DNA from: Alphaproteobacteria bacterium
Lineage (GTDB): Bacteria > Pseudomonadota > Alphaproteobacteria > Rhodobacterales > Rhodobacteraceae
DNA: 64,000 nt
Direction: 5' to 3'
Assembly (NCBI GenBank): GCA_030426685.1
Contig: JAUHYC010000006.1
Coordinates: 1 to 64,000 of the forward strand
Shown here: in pieces, positions 1 through 8,719 of the stretch
Numbering within the stretch: position 1 is the stretch's first letter
How the letters are laid out: the number at the start of each line of letters is the position of its first letter
Program-made: the position numbers and the translations under genes
The notes under the pieces: model-generated
Told to the model about the DNA's origin: nothing
The model's input: only the letters and a program-made list of their open reading frames with translations
The model's database searches: none

Positions 1-152
1 TTGTTCACCAAACGACAAATCGCACCACCCGTCGGATAATAAACCCCCGTAACTCCACCCGTCCCAATCGTGATAAACTCCTCCGCATACGCAGATGGCG
101 CAATAATCACCGCCGCAATCACGGCAAGGCTGAATCTACTTTTGTTTTTCAT
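1..152 (-). CDS. TAXI family TRAP transporter solute receptor, N-terminal fragment
   Basis: Only the first 50 codons are present; the gene runs off the left edge. The start ATG is preceded by GGGAG at good spacing. A signal peptide (positive start MKNKSR, hydrophobic core, cleavage near SAYA) is followed by [17 protein letters not shown], the typical opening of TAXI-type periplasmic solute-binding proteins of TRAP transporters. Such receptors bind small organic acids in the periplasm and hand them to a membrane DctQM-type permease, which should lie further left. The substrate cannot be predicted from this piece. The family call is fairly secure because the GTGG-TGVYYP motif is distinctive. 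Confidence 0.8.
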   Translation of the reverse strand, partial: MKNKSRFSLAVIAAVIIAPSAYAEEFITIGTGGVTGVYYPTGGAICRLVN

Positions 153-471
153 ATCTGATCTCCCTGTTGTCTTCTTCGGCAGACTTGACGAGAACCATAG
201 GTCGGCAAATGCGCGGACCCGGCAACGTAAAGCGTATCAGTATTTGATTTTTTCCAAAGTCTCCCAACACATATGAGGTTTCATTCAGAGACCGCACTTG
301 TCAAGGGTAGCCCCCACCACAACGGTTGTATGCCTCAGTTTTGCTAGAATTCAAGGGATTTTCCCCGTTGAGCCGAACGATAGGAAACGTGAAACGATAT
401 CAACAACGTGCGTCAGGCTGTCTAGAAACGTTCATAGCCAAGTGCAGCTGCACGGAAAATGAATGTGGATG
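153..471. other. Intergenic region between the TAXI receptor gene and tRNA-Leu
   Basis: About 320 bases without a convincing gene. It must hold the promoter of the TAXI receptor, reading left, and the 3' flank of tRNA-Leu. I see no clear hairpin terminator, operator or conserved RNA. Short reading frames here have no ribosome site or recognisable product. Confidence 0.5.
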
Positions 472-557
472 TGGTGCCCAAGGAGAGACTCGAACTCTCA
501 CGATGTTGCCATCGGGGGATTTTGAATCCCCTGCGTCTACCATTCCGCCACTTGGGC
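472..557 (-). tRNA. tRNA-Leu (anticodon CAA)
   Basis: The minus strand folds as a class II tRNA of 86 nt with an encoded CCA end. The acceptor GCCCAAG pairs with CTTGGGC, the anticodon stem GGGGA/TCCCC closes the loop TTCAAAA (anticodon CAA, reading UUG), there is a long variable arm, and the T loop is TTCGAGT. The variable arm and anticodon agree on leucine. Confidence 0.95.
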
Positions 558-702
558 CACATAGAGTGGATTAGCGTTCAAGCGGCAGAAGGTCCAGAGG
601 CAAAAAACAACCATTGCGTCGTTTGTTTAAGCGACGGAGGTTGACGCTCCGACAGGTGCGTGATTTGGCTAGCAGCAACAATTGCCGGGATATTTGCACC
701 TT

Positions 703-1281
703 ATGCTGCGATCACTTTATGACTGGACCATTCGTCTGGCCGAGCACCCTCATGCGCTTTGGGCGTTGGCCATTGTCGCCTTTGTCGAAAGTTCGTTTTT
801 TCCGATCCCGCCGGATGTGTTGATGATTCCCATGATTCTGGCCCGCCCTTCGCGTGCCTGGCTGATTGCGACCGTGGCTCTGGTCGCCTCCGTGCTGGGA
901 GGCATGTTGGGCTATGCAATCGGTGCGTTTTTCTACGAAAGCGTCGGCCAACCCATTCTGGAGGCGATGGGCAAAGCCCACGCGATGGAGGAGTTCAACA
1001 CCCGCTTCAATGATTTCGGCTTCTGGGCCGTGCTGGCGGCTGGGGTGACTCCATTTCCCTATAAGGTCATCACAATCATGTCTGGCTGGACGGGGATGCC
1101 GCTGGGAACCTTTATCGCAACGTCCATTCTTGCCCGGGCACTGCGGTTTTTTGTAGTCGCCGGTCTGCTTTGGGGTTTTGGTGAGCCAATCCGGGGTTTC
1201 ATCGAGAAACGTTTGGGGATGGTGTTCACCCTGTTCATTGCGCTGTTGATCGGTGGATTCTTTCTGGTGCGCTATCTATGA
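703..1281 (+). CDS. YqaA-type membrane protein (VTT/DedA superfamily)
   Basis: A 192-residue integral membrane protein of the YqaA branch of the SNARE-associated/DedA-like (VTT) superfamily. Members are thought to act in lipid or membrane homeostasis, but the function of YqaA is not settled. Hydrophobic segments lie near residues 18-40, 48-75, 105-130, 138-160 and 172-190. The motif VESSFFPIPPDVLMIP and the later AGVTPFPYKV are characteristic. The ATG at 703 (MLRSLYDW) is chosen over an upstream TTG at 682 because it gives the usual family start. The stop overlaps the dsbB start by 4 bases (ATGA), so the two are translationally coupled. Confidence 0.8.
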   Translation: MLRSLYDWTIRLAEHPHALWALAIVAFVESSFFPIPPDVLMIPMILARPSRAWLIATVALVASVLGGMLGYAIGAFFYESVGQPILEAMGKAHAMEEFNTRFNDFGFWAVLAAGVTPFPYKVITIMSGWTGMPLGTFIATSILARALRFFVVAGLLWGFGEPIRGFIEKRLGMVFTLFIALLIGGFFLVRYL

Positions 1282-1739
1282 CCAAGAAAACTCTGATCCT
1301 GATCGCGGTTTGTGGATCAGCTGCGTTGCTGCTGGGGGCATGGGGGTTTCAGTACATTGGCGGGCTGGCGCCCTGCAAAATGTGCATCTGGCAACGCTAT
1401 CCGCATGGAGCTGCCGTTGTTCTCGGCGTGATGGCCCTTGCGTTTCCGGGGATTCGCCCCTTGCCTTTGTTTGGCGCGCTGGCCGCAGCGACAACTGCAG
1501 CGATCGGTTATTACCACGCAGGTGTCGAACAAGGCTGGTGGGAGGGCCCATCGACCTGCACCTCTGGACCGATAGGCGGGTTGAGCGCCGAAGAATTGCT
1601 GGATCAGATCATGTCTGCCCCGTTGGTGCGGTGCGACGATATCCCATGGGAGCTGTTCGGCATCTCCATGGCGGGTTGGAACGGGCTGCTGTCCAGCGGG
1701 CTCGTCTTGATCTGGATCGCGGCCTGGCGCGCGCGCTAG
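1278..1739 (+). CDS. dsbB: Disulfide bond formation protein B (DsbB family)
   Basis: A 153-residue inner-membrane quinone reductase that should re-oxidise a periplasmic DsbA-type thiol oxidase. Four hydrophobic segments are visible. The first periplasmic loop carries the CKMC redox pair (near residues 36-39) and the second loop carries the other cysteine pair, Cys near 95 (STCTS) and near 114 (VRCDD). The WQRYP motif after CKMC is typical. It is coupled to the upstream YqaA gene by a 4-base overlap. At 153 residues it is slightly shorter than E. coli DsbB (176) but matches alphaproteobacterial members. Confidence 0.9.
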   Translation: MTKKTLILIAVCGSAALLLGAWGFQYIGGLAPCKMCIWQRYPHGAAVVLGVMALAFPGIRPLPLFGALAAATTAAIGYYHAGVEQGWWEGPSTCTSGPIGGLSAEELLDQIMSAPLVRCDDIPWELFGISMAGWNGLLSSGLVLIWIAAWRAR

Positions 1740-1742
1740 CCG

Positions 1743-2330
1743 CTATTGCTGATCCAGTTCGGCGTCCCAATAAAGGAAATCGATCCAGCTGTCGTGGAGG
1801 TGGTTGGGAGGAAACTTGCGCCCGATATTGCGTAGCGCCTCCGCATCGGGCTGACGTGGTGGCTTGTTCAGCGACATCCTGGCCTGTCTCAGGGATTTTG
1901 ACCCTTTACGCAGGTTGCAGGGACTGCAGGCCGCCACCACATTCTGCCAACTTGTGACACCCCCTGCGGCACGCGGCACGACATGATCAAACGTAAGCTC
2001 TCCGCGGCTGCCGCAATACTGACATTTGAATTCGTCCCGCAGAAATAAATTAAAGCGCGTGAAGGCCACGCGCTTTCTGGGTTTCACATAATCTTTCAAG
2101 ACAACGACCGAGGGTATTCGGATCTCGGTACTCGGGCTTCGGACCACTTCGTCGTATTCGGCCACGATGTCGACCCGATCCAGCCAGGCAGCCTTGATGG
2201 CTTCCTGCCAAGGCCACAATGACAGTGGATAGTAGGAAAGAGGGCGATAATCAGCGTTCAGAACCAATGCCGGATGATGCCTGAGCGCACCGGGTTCCCT
2301 GACAAATTCGGTCCTGAAGTCTCCGTCCAT
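1743..2330 (-). CDS. HNH endonuclease domain protein
   Basis: A 195-residue protein with a central HNH nuclease fold. CQYCG (residues about 104-108) and CSPCN (about 135-139) form the likely zinc knuckle, and [13 protein letters not shown] supplies the catalytic Asp-His pair. Such genes are widespread single-copy genes in Alphaproteobacteria; the biological role is unknown and there is no sign of an intron or toxin partner. It converges on dsbB with 3 bases between. It lies divergent from rluE across about 200 bases that include a TTATCCACA 9-mer at 2497-2505. Confidence 0.85.
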   Translation of the reverse strand: MDGDFRTEFVREPGALRHHPALVLNADYRPLSYYPLSLWPWQEAIKAAWLDRVDIVAEYDEVVRSPSTEIRIPSVVVLKDYVKPRKRVAFTRFNLFLRDEFKCQYCGSRGELTFDHVVPRAAGGVTSWQNVVAACSPCNLRKGSKSLRQARMSLNKPPRQPDAEALRNIGRKFPPNHLHDSWIDFLYWDAELDQQ

Positions 2331-2531
2331 AACAGAATCGCTCCTCGCTCTGCACTGCCCGTTTGTGACATCAGAGCGGGGAACACCCGCCCCGGCCTTA
2401 TCTCAACTATATCTCGTGTTAAAACTCTGACAAGTCCCGAGTTTACACAACATCTCGAGTATTCATTACGTCGGCTTCGTGACAAGAACGTGACAGTTAT
2501 CCACAGCTTGCACAGTTGTGGCTTGCGGGCT

Positions 2532-3149
2532 ATGGCGGGATTCATGTCCTGGTTCATCCGTTTCAACAAACCCAACGATGTGCTGCCGCAGTTTACCGAC
2601 CGCGCAAACGCGGAATCGCCCCGCCGCACCTTGTCGGATTTCATTGATCTGCCCGGTGTCTACCCTGCCGGTCGGCTGGATCGTGATAGCGAGGGGCTGA
2701 TGCTTCTGACCGACCAGGGGCGGTTGCAGGCGCAGATATCGGACCCCAAGCACAAGATGGCAAAAACCTATTGGGTTCAGGTTGAGGGTATTCCAGATGG
2801 TGCCGCATTGAAGGCGCTGTGCGATGGCGTTGAACTGAAAGATGGCCTGACCCGCCCGGCCAAAGCCCGCATGATTGATGAGCCCGACAGCTTATGGCCG
2901 CGAACACCGCCGATCCGAGTTCGGCAAACCGTGCCAGAATCCTGGATTGAACTCACTCTTCGAGAAGGTCGTAACCGGCAAGTACGCCGGATGACGGCGG
3001 CGGTGGGCCATCCCACCCTACGTCTGATCCGCGCACGGATCGGGAGCTGGACACTCGAAAATCTGGAACCCGGCCAATGGGACAGCCTGCCCCTGCCCGA
3101 TCTGAACCCGGTCCGGCAACGCAAACGGGACCGTCGAACCCGTCGGTGA
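2532..3149 (+). CDS. rluE: 23S rRNA pseudouridine synthase, RluE type
   Basis: A 205-residue RsuA/RluB/E/F-family pseudouridine synthase without an S4 domain, as in RluE, which modifies U2457 of 23S rRNA. The catalytic aspartate is in [10 protein letters not shown] (about residues 52-61). [21 protein letters not shown] and [12 protein letters not shown] are shared with E. coli Rlu[14 protein letters not shown] marks the domain start. The reading frame is open far upstream, but the first plausible ATG before this domain is at 2532, with an alternative at 2544. The basic tail (RKRDRRTRR) may bind RNA. Confidence 0.88.
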   Translation: MAGFMSWFIRFNKPNDVLPQFTDRANAESPRRTLSDFIDLPGVYPAGRLDRDSEGLMLLTDQGRLQAQISDPKHKMAKTYWVQVEGIPDGAALKALCDGVELKDGLTRPAKARMIDEPDSLWPRTPPIRVRQTVPESWIELTLREGRNRQVRRMTAAVGHPTLRLIRARIGSWTLENLEPGQWDSLPLPDLNPVRQRKRDRRTRR

Positions 3150-3180
3150 CAGACGCCAGAATTGCGTTTAAACTGGTCTC

Positions 3181-3606
3181 ATGAAGGTTACGCCTGACAT
3201 TCCAAGCCCTTCTGCCATTCTCGAGGCTGCGCTATATGTCGATGACCTGGATGCGGCAGAGCGATTTTATGGTGAGGTTCTCGACCTCACGCTGATACAG
3301 CGTGTCGAGGATCGGCACGTGTTCTATCGCATCGGGAATTCGGTCCTGCTGCTGTTCAATCCAGATCAGACTGAACAGCCACCGACCAATCCTGACCTTC
3401 CGGTTCCGCCACATGGCGCGCGCGGCGCCGGGCATGTCTGCCTTGTCCTGACCCGTGATGAGATTGCAACCATGCGCAAGCATCTGCTGGATTGGAACGT
3501 CCCGCTGGATGCAGAATTCGACTGGCCGAATGGCGCGAAGTCGCTCTACGTCCGGGACCCCGCTGGCAATTCAGTCGAATTTGCCGAAGGTCATCTTTGG
3601 CAATAG
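3181..3606 (+). CDS. VOC-family (glyoxalase/bleomycin resistance-like) protein
   Basis: A 141-residue single-domain vicinal oxygen chelate protein. The beta-alpha-beta-beta-beta halves are visible: AALYVDDLDAAERFYGEVL at residues 15-33 and GHVCLVLTRDEI later, ending in YVRDPAGNSVEFAEG, the usual metal-ligand glutamate motif. Members may be lyases, dioxygenases or resistance proteins, and the sequence does not choose among them. It lies 31 bases after rluE on the same strand and may be cotranscribed. Confidence 0.8.
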   Translation: MKVTPDIPSPSAILEAALYVDDLDAAERFYGEVLDLTLIQRVEDRHVFYRIGNSVLLLFNPDQTEQPPTNPDLPVPPHGARGAGHVCLVLTRDEIATMRKHLLDWNVPLDAEFDWPNGAKSLYVRDPAGNSVEFAEGHLWQ

Positions 3607-3682
3607 CACCGATTAATCCGTTTTGAGCCATTGGGACCTGACGCGGCGGGCAAGCGACTGAACCGCCGCATCACCGCGCGCG

Positions 3683-4348
3683 TTACAAGCTCAACTTGTC
3701 GCGCATGAAGGCCAGCGCCACGCTCAGGCCATCCGGGGCGATGCCGTGGCCGGTGCCTTTCATGACATGGGCATAGACCTCTTGAAACCCGGCGGTCTGC
3801 AACGCCTCGGCTGCTTCGGGCAACGATTGCGGGGGCACAACATCATCGACATCCCCATGAACCAGAAGAACCGGCATACGGCTGACAACCTCGTCGGCCA
3901 ACAGGTCGGGCTCCAGCAGCCGACCGGAAAACGCGACTATACCGGAAACAGGGTCTTCGCGGCGCGGGGCGACATGAAGGCTCATCATCGTACCCTGCGA
4001 GAAGCCGAACAATACAACCTGCTCAGGCAAAACATCTTCGTCCACCATCAGGGCATCGAGAAAGGCATTGAAATCCTCAACCGCCATTTCCATGCCCCGG
4101 CGCGCCTCTTCCTCGGACGAGCCATCAATCCACGGGATCGGGAACCACTGGTATCCGTTGGGCATACCCGGGATTTGCTCCGGGGCGTCGGGGGATACAA
4201 ACAGCGTGTCGGGCAAATGTTCGCCCAACGGATCAGCCAAACCCAACAGATCGGCACCGTTGGCACCATAACCATGCACGAATACTACGACCGAACGTGT
4301 ATCCCCAGAAACCGGCTCTTTCCGGAGCGCATTTAAAACCCGTGTCAT
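3683..4348 (-). CDS. Alpha/beta hydrolase, carboxylesterase/phospholipase type
   Basis: A 221-residue serine hydrolase of the phospholipase/carboxylesterase (YpfH/EstB-like) family. The nucleophile serine is in GFSQGT (about residues 114-119), the acidic residue in HGDVDDVVP, and the histidine in GTGHGI near the C-terminus. HGYGANGADLLGL supplies the oxyanion-hole region. There is no signal peptide, so it is cytoplasmic. The natural substrate is unknown. Its start overlaps the stop of the upstream DNA glycosylase gene by 4 bases (ATGA). An in-frame extension further upstream is rejected because it would lie inside that gene. Confidence 0.85.
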   Translation of the reverse strand: MTRVLNALRKEPVSGDTRSVVVFVHGYGANGADLLGLADPLGEHLPDTLFVSPDAPEQIPGMPNGYQWFPIPWIDGSSEEEARRGMEMAVEDFNAFLDALMVDEDVLPEQVVLFGFSQGTMMSLHVAPRREDPVSGIVAFSGRLLEPDLLADEVVSRMPVLLVHGDVDDVVPPQSLPEAAEALQTAGFQEVYAHVMKGTGHGIAPDGLSVALAFMRDKLSL

Positions 4349-4977
4349 CTGATCCCTTCTCTGTCTTTTGCGACCCGGTAATAGGCCCACAAAACGCGCG
4401 CCGCAACCGATCGCCAGGGCGACCATGCTTCGGCCATCTGGCGCAACTCTCTATCTGTTGGACGTTTGGGTAAATCGTACAGAATGCGCGCGGCCTCTTG
4501 CAGGGCCAGGTCACCCGGAGCAATCACGTCAGCACGGCCCAGCGAGAACATTGCATAAATCTCCGCCGTCCAGACACCGATGCCGGGCACCTCGGTCAGA
4601 ATGGCGATCACGTCGTCATCCGGGGCGGTGCGCAACGCGTTGTAATCGATGCGCGCCTCAGCAAGCGCGCGGGCATAGCGGATTTTCTGACGGCTGAGGC
4701 CCACCGCGCGCAGATCCTCATCTGAGGCCCACATGATCTTGCGCGGGCCGGTCAGTTTGGCCTGCTGCATCCGCTTCCAGATCGCATTGGCTGACGCCAC
4801 GCTGACCTGCTGGCTGACAATCGCGTTGAGTAACTGGGCGAAGCCGTCAGGCTTGCGCCTCAGCGGCAATGGGCCCGTCTGATCCATCGCATAGGCCATG
4901 CGAGGACAGGCCTGCGCCAACCACTCTGCACCTTCGGTCACGCAGTCCGGGGATTCGATGATGCGTCCGACGGACAT
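4345..4977 (-). CDS. DNA-3-methyladenine glycosylase II (AlkA-like)
   Basis: A 210-residue HhH-GPD base-excision glycosylase that removes alkylated purines. The helix-hairpin-helix EVPGIGVWTAEIYA (about residues 121-134) is followed by the catalytic aspartate in APGDLALQ. LLNAIVSQQVSVASAN matches the substrate-pocket helix. It lacks the N-terminal domain of E. coli AlkA (282 aa) and resembles the short AlkA form. GGAG lies upstream of the ATG at 4977. It is translationally coupled to the downstream esterase and divergent from the MFS gene. Confidence 0.87.
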   Translation of the reverse strand: MSVGRIIESPDCVTEGAEWLAQACPRMAYAMDQTGPLPLRRKPDGFAQLLNAIVSQQVSVASANAIWKRMQQAKLTGPRKIMWASDEDLRAVGLSRQKIRYARALAEARIDYNALRTAPDDDVIAILTEVPGIGVWTAEIYAMFSLGRADVIAPGDLALQEAARILYDLPKRPTDRELRQMAEAWSPWRSVAARVLWAYYRVAKDREGIR

Positions 4978-5075
4978 GCGCTCTCCTGCAATAGATCCTT
5001 GGCCGCACGTTAGGCGGATGTGCCGCATATGCAACCCGCTTGTGTCGAGTCTCAATCGTAGATAACCCTTTGCCC

Positions 5076-6302
5076 ATGACAATGATTGCTGCCTCTCCAG
5101 ACGACAGACAGGCCAAACGCAATGTCGCCGTTCTGGTGGCGGCGCAGGCCATTCTGGGCGCGCAAATGCCGATGATTTTCATCGTTGGCGGTCTGGCCGG
5201 GCAGTCACTGGCCAGCAACGCATGCCTCGCCACGCTGCCGATTTCGCTGATCGTCTTGGGTTCAATGCTGGCCGCCACTCCGATCTCGGCCATCATGCAG
5301 AGTTGGGGCCGCCGGGCCGGGTTCCTTATTGGCGCCACAGCCGGGGCTGCAGGCGGCATCGTCGGCGCATATGGTCTGTTCCTCGGGTCGTTTCCGATTT
5401 TTTTGATCGGGAGCTTTCTGACCGGCATCTACATGAGCGCCCATGGATTCTATCGATTTGCCGCAACTGACACCGCCTCGGACGCATTCCGACCCAAGGC
5501 AATTTCATATGTGATGGCAGGTGGTCTGGCCGCCGCTATCATTGGCCCGCAGATCGTCAAACTGACTTCACAGGCCTATGTGATCCCCTTTCTGGGCACC
5601 TATCTGGCAGTCACTGCCATCAACGTGCTTGGCGCAGCCTTGTTTTTCTTCCTCGACATCCCGACACCGCCCAAACCCGCCGCGGATGCCCCCAAAGGCC
5701 GATCGCGGTTGGAGTTGCTCAGGACCCCGGGCATCGCAGTCGCCATCATCTGCGCGACGGTCTCCTATGCGCTGATGAACCTTGTCATGACTTCGACACC
5801 TCTGGCTGTTGTCGGATGTGGATACACCGAAGGCAATGCGGCGGATATCGTCACCAGCCATGTGCTGGCCATGTATATTCCAAGCTTCTTCACCGGCCAC
5901 CTGATCGCCCGTTTTGGGGTCGAGAAAATAGTTGCGCTTGGGCTGGCCATCCTGGGCGGCGCCGGGATTGTCGCCTTGCAAGGTGTCGAACTGGGTAACT
6001 TCTTTGTCTCCCTGATCCTGCTGGGTGTTGGCTGGAATTTCGGTTTCATCGGTGCGACCAGCATGCTGGCCGCCTCGCATGAGGCGCATGAGCGCGGGCG
6101 GATGCAAGGATTGAACGACCTTCTGGTCTTTGGCGGCGTCACTCTGGCTTCGCTGGCCTCTGGCGGTTTGATGAACTGCTCGGGCGGATCAGCGGTTGAG
6201 GGGTGGACAGCGGTAAATCTCGCCATGATCCCACTGCTGACCCTGGCGGGTGGCGCCTTATTGTGGTTGGTCCTCAAGCCGTCAGACGCGCGAACCGCCT
6301 GA
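5076..6302 (+). CDS. Major facilitator superfamily transporter
   Basis: A 408-residue permease with about 12 hydrophobic segments. The GRRAGFLIGATAGAAGG stretch after helix 2 matches the cytoplasmic loop of MFS proteins. The substrate is not predictable. The start is taken at the ATG at 5076 (MTMIAASPDD); a second ATG two codons on is possible, and the frame is open to a TTG at 5040. It converges on the phytoene-synthase-like gene with only 4 bases between stops. Confidence 0.85.
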   Translation: MTMIAASPDDRQAKRNVAVLVAAQAILGAQMPMIFIVGGLAGQSLASNACLATLPISLIVLGSMLAATPISAIMQSWGRRAGFLIGATAGAAGGIVGAYGLFLGSFPIFLIGSFLTGIYMSAHGFYRFAATDTASDAFRPKAISYVMAGGLAAAIIGPQIVKLTSQAYVIPFLGTYLAVTAINVLGAALFFFLDIPTPPKPAADAPKGRSRLELLRTPGIAVAIICATVSYALMNLVMTSTPLAVVGCGYTEGNAADIVTSHVLAMYIPSFFTGHLIARFGVEKIVALGLAILGGAGIVALQGVELGNFFVSLILLGVGWNFGFIGATSMLAASHEAHERGRMQGLNDLLVFGGVTLASLASGGLMNCSGGSAVEGWTAVNLAMIPLLTLAGGALLWLVLKPSDARTA

Positions 6303-6306
6303 GACA

Positions 6307-7083
6307 TCACCAGCGGCCAGTTGCAGCGATACGCATCAGGGACAAACGACGCCGAACCTCGCCCTGTGCAAGCTGACCCGCAGCTACCCGCTCAGGCTGA
6401 TCGGCGACCTTCCGCAGCACCCATTCGGCTTGCCACCCGGCATAGAGCGCTGGCCGCGCTTGCGCGGATACCTGCGAGCGGGCTGAGCGTGCACGTTGCA
6501 ACCGTTCCAATGCCTTATGCGACAGCATACGCACACCTTCCCTTGTGCCATCCAGCAGCGGTATCCGGCCGCGCGCCTCAAGGTCAGGGATGGCACGGAA
6601 CCAGTTCGCCACCGCCATCGCATAGCCAAAATCCCGCAAAACGGATTCCTCGGCCGCGCCCAGCATCTGCGCCGACACAACCATCAGCGTGCCACCGCTG
6701 TGATCGATATAGGCGTCGAAATGCGCCTCGTCTTCGAAGGGGTCACGGTAGATATCCCATCGCCTGACAGCCACATATTCATCCAGCATTGCCGCCAGAT
6801 GAGGCGACAGGACGCGCGACAGCGGTGTAACAACCTCGTGCCGTCGAACCGTCGGGCCTTCGGCGATCTCCTGCAACGCGTCGCGCCACCACTGCAGACG
6901 CATCTCGGCAATCATCGCCTCCTGCGTCACCCAAGGCGCCCGGGCGACCTCAACATTCAGGGCGTAAAGAGGGAAAAGCATAGCCCGCGTTGCAACAGGT
7001 GCCGCCATAGCCGCCATGAATCGATCCGGGTCTGCGCGATGCACCAGGGCCGCGCAAGCCTTTATGTCGTCATCAAACTCCAC
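6307..7083 (-). CDS. Squalene/phytoene synthase family protein (likely non-canonical)
   Basis: A 258-residue member of the squalene/phytoene synthase superfamily. Family segments include LFPLYALNVEVARAPW, EMRLQWWRDAL and YIDHSGGTLM. The two aspartate-rich DxxxD motifs of true CrtB/squalene synthases are not evident, so it may be closer to the NDUFAF6-like branch, whose role is linked to complex I assembly in mitochondria. The GTG at 7083 gives a start of (M)EFDDDIKACAALV and begins one base after the cimA stop codon. It is the last gene of cysS-cimA-this gene. Confidence 0.7.
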   Translation of the reverse strand: MEFDDDIKACAALVHRADPDRFMAAMAAPVATRAMLFPLYALNVEVARAPWVTQEAMIAEMRLQWWRDALQEIAEGPTVRRHEVVTPLSRVLSPHLAAMLDEYVAVRRWDIYRDPFEDEAHFDAYIDHSGGTLMVVSAQMLGAAEESVLRDFGYAMAVANWFRAIPDLEARGRIPLLDGTREGVRMLSHKALERLQRARSARSQVSAQARPALYAGWQAEWVLRKVADQPERVAAGQLAQGEVRRRLSLMRIAATGRW

Positions 7084-7084
7084 G

Positions 7085-8719
7085 TTATTCAGCGGCCGCC
7101 GATTGAGACGGGCAATCGCGGACCAGCTTCCACTGGATCGCGTCCAGCAACGCCTCGAACGAAGCATCCACTATGTTTGCACTGACCCCAACTGTCGACC
7201 AGCGCCGCCCCTGCCCGTCTTCGCTGTCGATTATCACGCGAGTCACGGCTTCGGTCCCGCCCTGCGTGATGCGCACCTTGAAATCCACCAGATGCATGTC
7301 ATCGAGTATCCGCGAGTACTGACCCAGATCTTTGGCCAAAGCTTTGGCCAGAGCGTTCACCGGCCCCCGGTCGCTGCCTTCGCCATCAAGGGACTCGCTG
7401 ACCGACAGTTTTTTCTCGCCATCGACCTTCACCACCACAACGGCCTCAGAAAGGCTGACCATCTTATTGTATTTGTTTTTGCGACGCTCAACGGTCACCT
7501 TGTAGCGCTTGACCTCAAAGAACTCGGGCAACTGCCCCAGCTCGTCGCGCGCCAACAGCTCAAAGCTGGCCTGCGCGGTGTCATAAGAATACCCTTCGGC
7601 TTCGCGCAGTTTGATCCGCTCCAGAATACGACCCAGAGCCGGGTCACCGGGTTCCACAGTCAACCCAGCATCAGTCAGGCGTTTCCGCAGGTTCGACTGC
7701 CCGGCCTGGTTCGACATCGGGATGATGCGCGCATTGCCAACGCTTGCCGGGTCGATATGTTCATAAGTCGTCGGATCCTTGAGGATCGCGCTGGCATGCA
7801 GCCCGGCCTTATGTGCAAAAGCCGACGCACCGACATATGCGCTCTGTTTGCTGGGCACCCGGTTCAGGATATCATCCAGCATCCGGCTGATCCGCGTCAG
7901 CCTGGCCAGAGCCTCGGGCTTCACGCCGATTTCAAAGCGCGAGGTGTAGGGCTCTTTCAGCATCAACGTTGGTATCAGCGCGGTCAGATTGGCATTGCCG
8001 CAACGTTCGCCCAACCCGTTCAGCGTACCCTGAATTTGCCGCGCGCCCGCATCGACGGCGGCCAGTGAACAGGCCACCGCATTCTCGGTATCGTTATGGG
8101 TATGAATACCCAGCCGATCACCGGGCAGGCCCGCTGCAATTACTTCGTCTACGATCCGACCGACCTCGGATGGCAAGGCGCCTCCATTTGTATCGCACAG
8201 GACAACCCAGCGCGCACCCGCGTCCAGCGCGGCACGACAGACATTGATCGCATAGGCCGGATTGTCCTTGTAGCCATCAAAGAAATGCTCGGCATCGAAT
8301 AATGCCTCACGCCCCTGCGCCACCAAATGCGCCACCGAAGCGCGAACGTTTTCCAGATTCTCATCCAGTGGAATGCCAAGTGCATGAGTGACGTGGTAAT
8401 CATGCGACTTTCCGACTAGGCAAACTGCAGGCGTGCCGGCGTTCATTACACCGGCCAGCACATCGTCGTTTTCAGCAGACCGGCCCGAGCGTTTGGTCAT
8501 CCCAAAGGCTGTCAGACAAGCCGAGGTCTTGGGCGCGACTTCAAAAAAAGCACTGTCCGTCGGGTTCGCACCGGGCCAGCCGCCTTCGATGTAGTCAACA
8601 CCCAACGCGTCTAGCGCCTGCGTGATCTGCACCTTTTCGGTGGTCGAGAATTGCACACCCTGCGTTTGCTGCCCGTCCCGCAGCGTTGTGTCATAGAGGT
8701 AAAGGCGTTCTCTACTCAT
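7085..8719 (-). CDS. cimA: (R)-citramalate synthase
   Basis: A 544-residue enzyme of the isopropylmalate/homocitrate synthase family. It condenses acetyl-CoA and pyruvate to citramalate, the pyruvate route to 2-oxobutyrate and isoleucine. YDTTLRDGQQTQGV at the N-terminus holds the metal-binding aspartate and catalytic arginine, and GIHTHNDTENAVA holds the metal-binding histidines. GTLNGLGERCGNANL and a C-terminal LeuA allosteric domain (from about residue 400) are typical of the CimA subfamily. The ATG at 8719 overlaps the cysS stop (TGATG); a GTG one codon upstream is possible. Confidence 0.9.
   Translation of the reverse strand: MSRERLYLYDTTLRDGQQTQGVQFSTTEKVQITQALDALGVDYIEGGWPGANPTDSAFFEVAPKTSACLTAFGMTKRSGRSAENDDVLAGVMNAGTPAVCLVGKSHDYHVTHALGIPLDENLENVRASVAHLVAQGREALFDAEHFFDGYKDNPAYAINVCRAALDAGARWVVLCDTNGGALPSEVGRIVDEVIAAGLPGDRLGIHTHNDTENAVACSLAAVDAGARQIQGTLNGLGERCGNANLTALIPTLMLKEPYTSRFEIGVKPEALARLTRISRMLDDILNRVPSKQSAYVGASAFAHKAGLHASAILKDPTTYEHIDPASVGNARIIPMSNQAGQSNLRKRLTDAGLTVEPGDPALGRILERIKLREAEGYSYDTAQASFELLARDELGQLPEFFEVKRYKVTVERRKNKYNKMVSLSEAVVVVKVDGEKKLSVSESLDGEGSDRGPVNALAKALAKDLGQYSRILDDMHLVDFKVRITQGGTEAVTRVIIDSEDGQGRRWSTVGVSANIVDASFEALLDAIQWKLVRDCPSQSAAAE

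Noticed and set aside
2497-2505. Exact DnaA-box TTATCCACA upstream of rluE, as a hint of an origin
   Set aside because: Only one box is present, with no second box, AT-rich unwinding region or dnaA gene. A single 9-mer match in 64 kb is close to chance.
5816-5998. Small frame inside the MFS gene
   Set aside because: Alternate-frame shadow of the transporter with no ribosome site.
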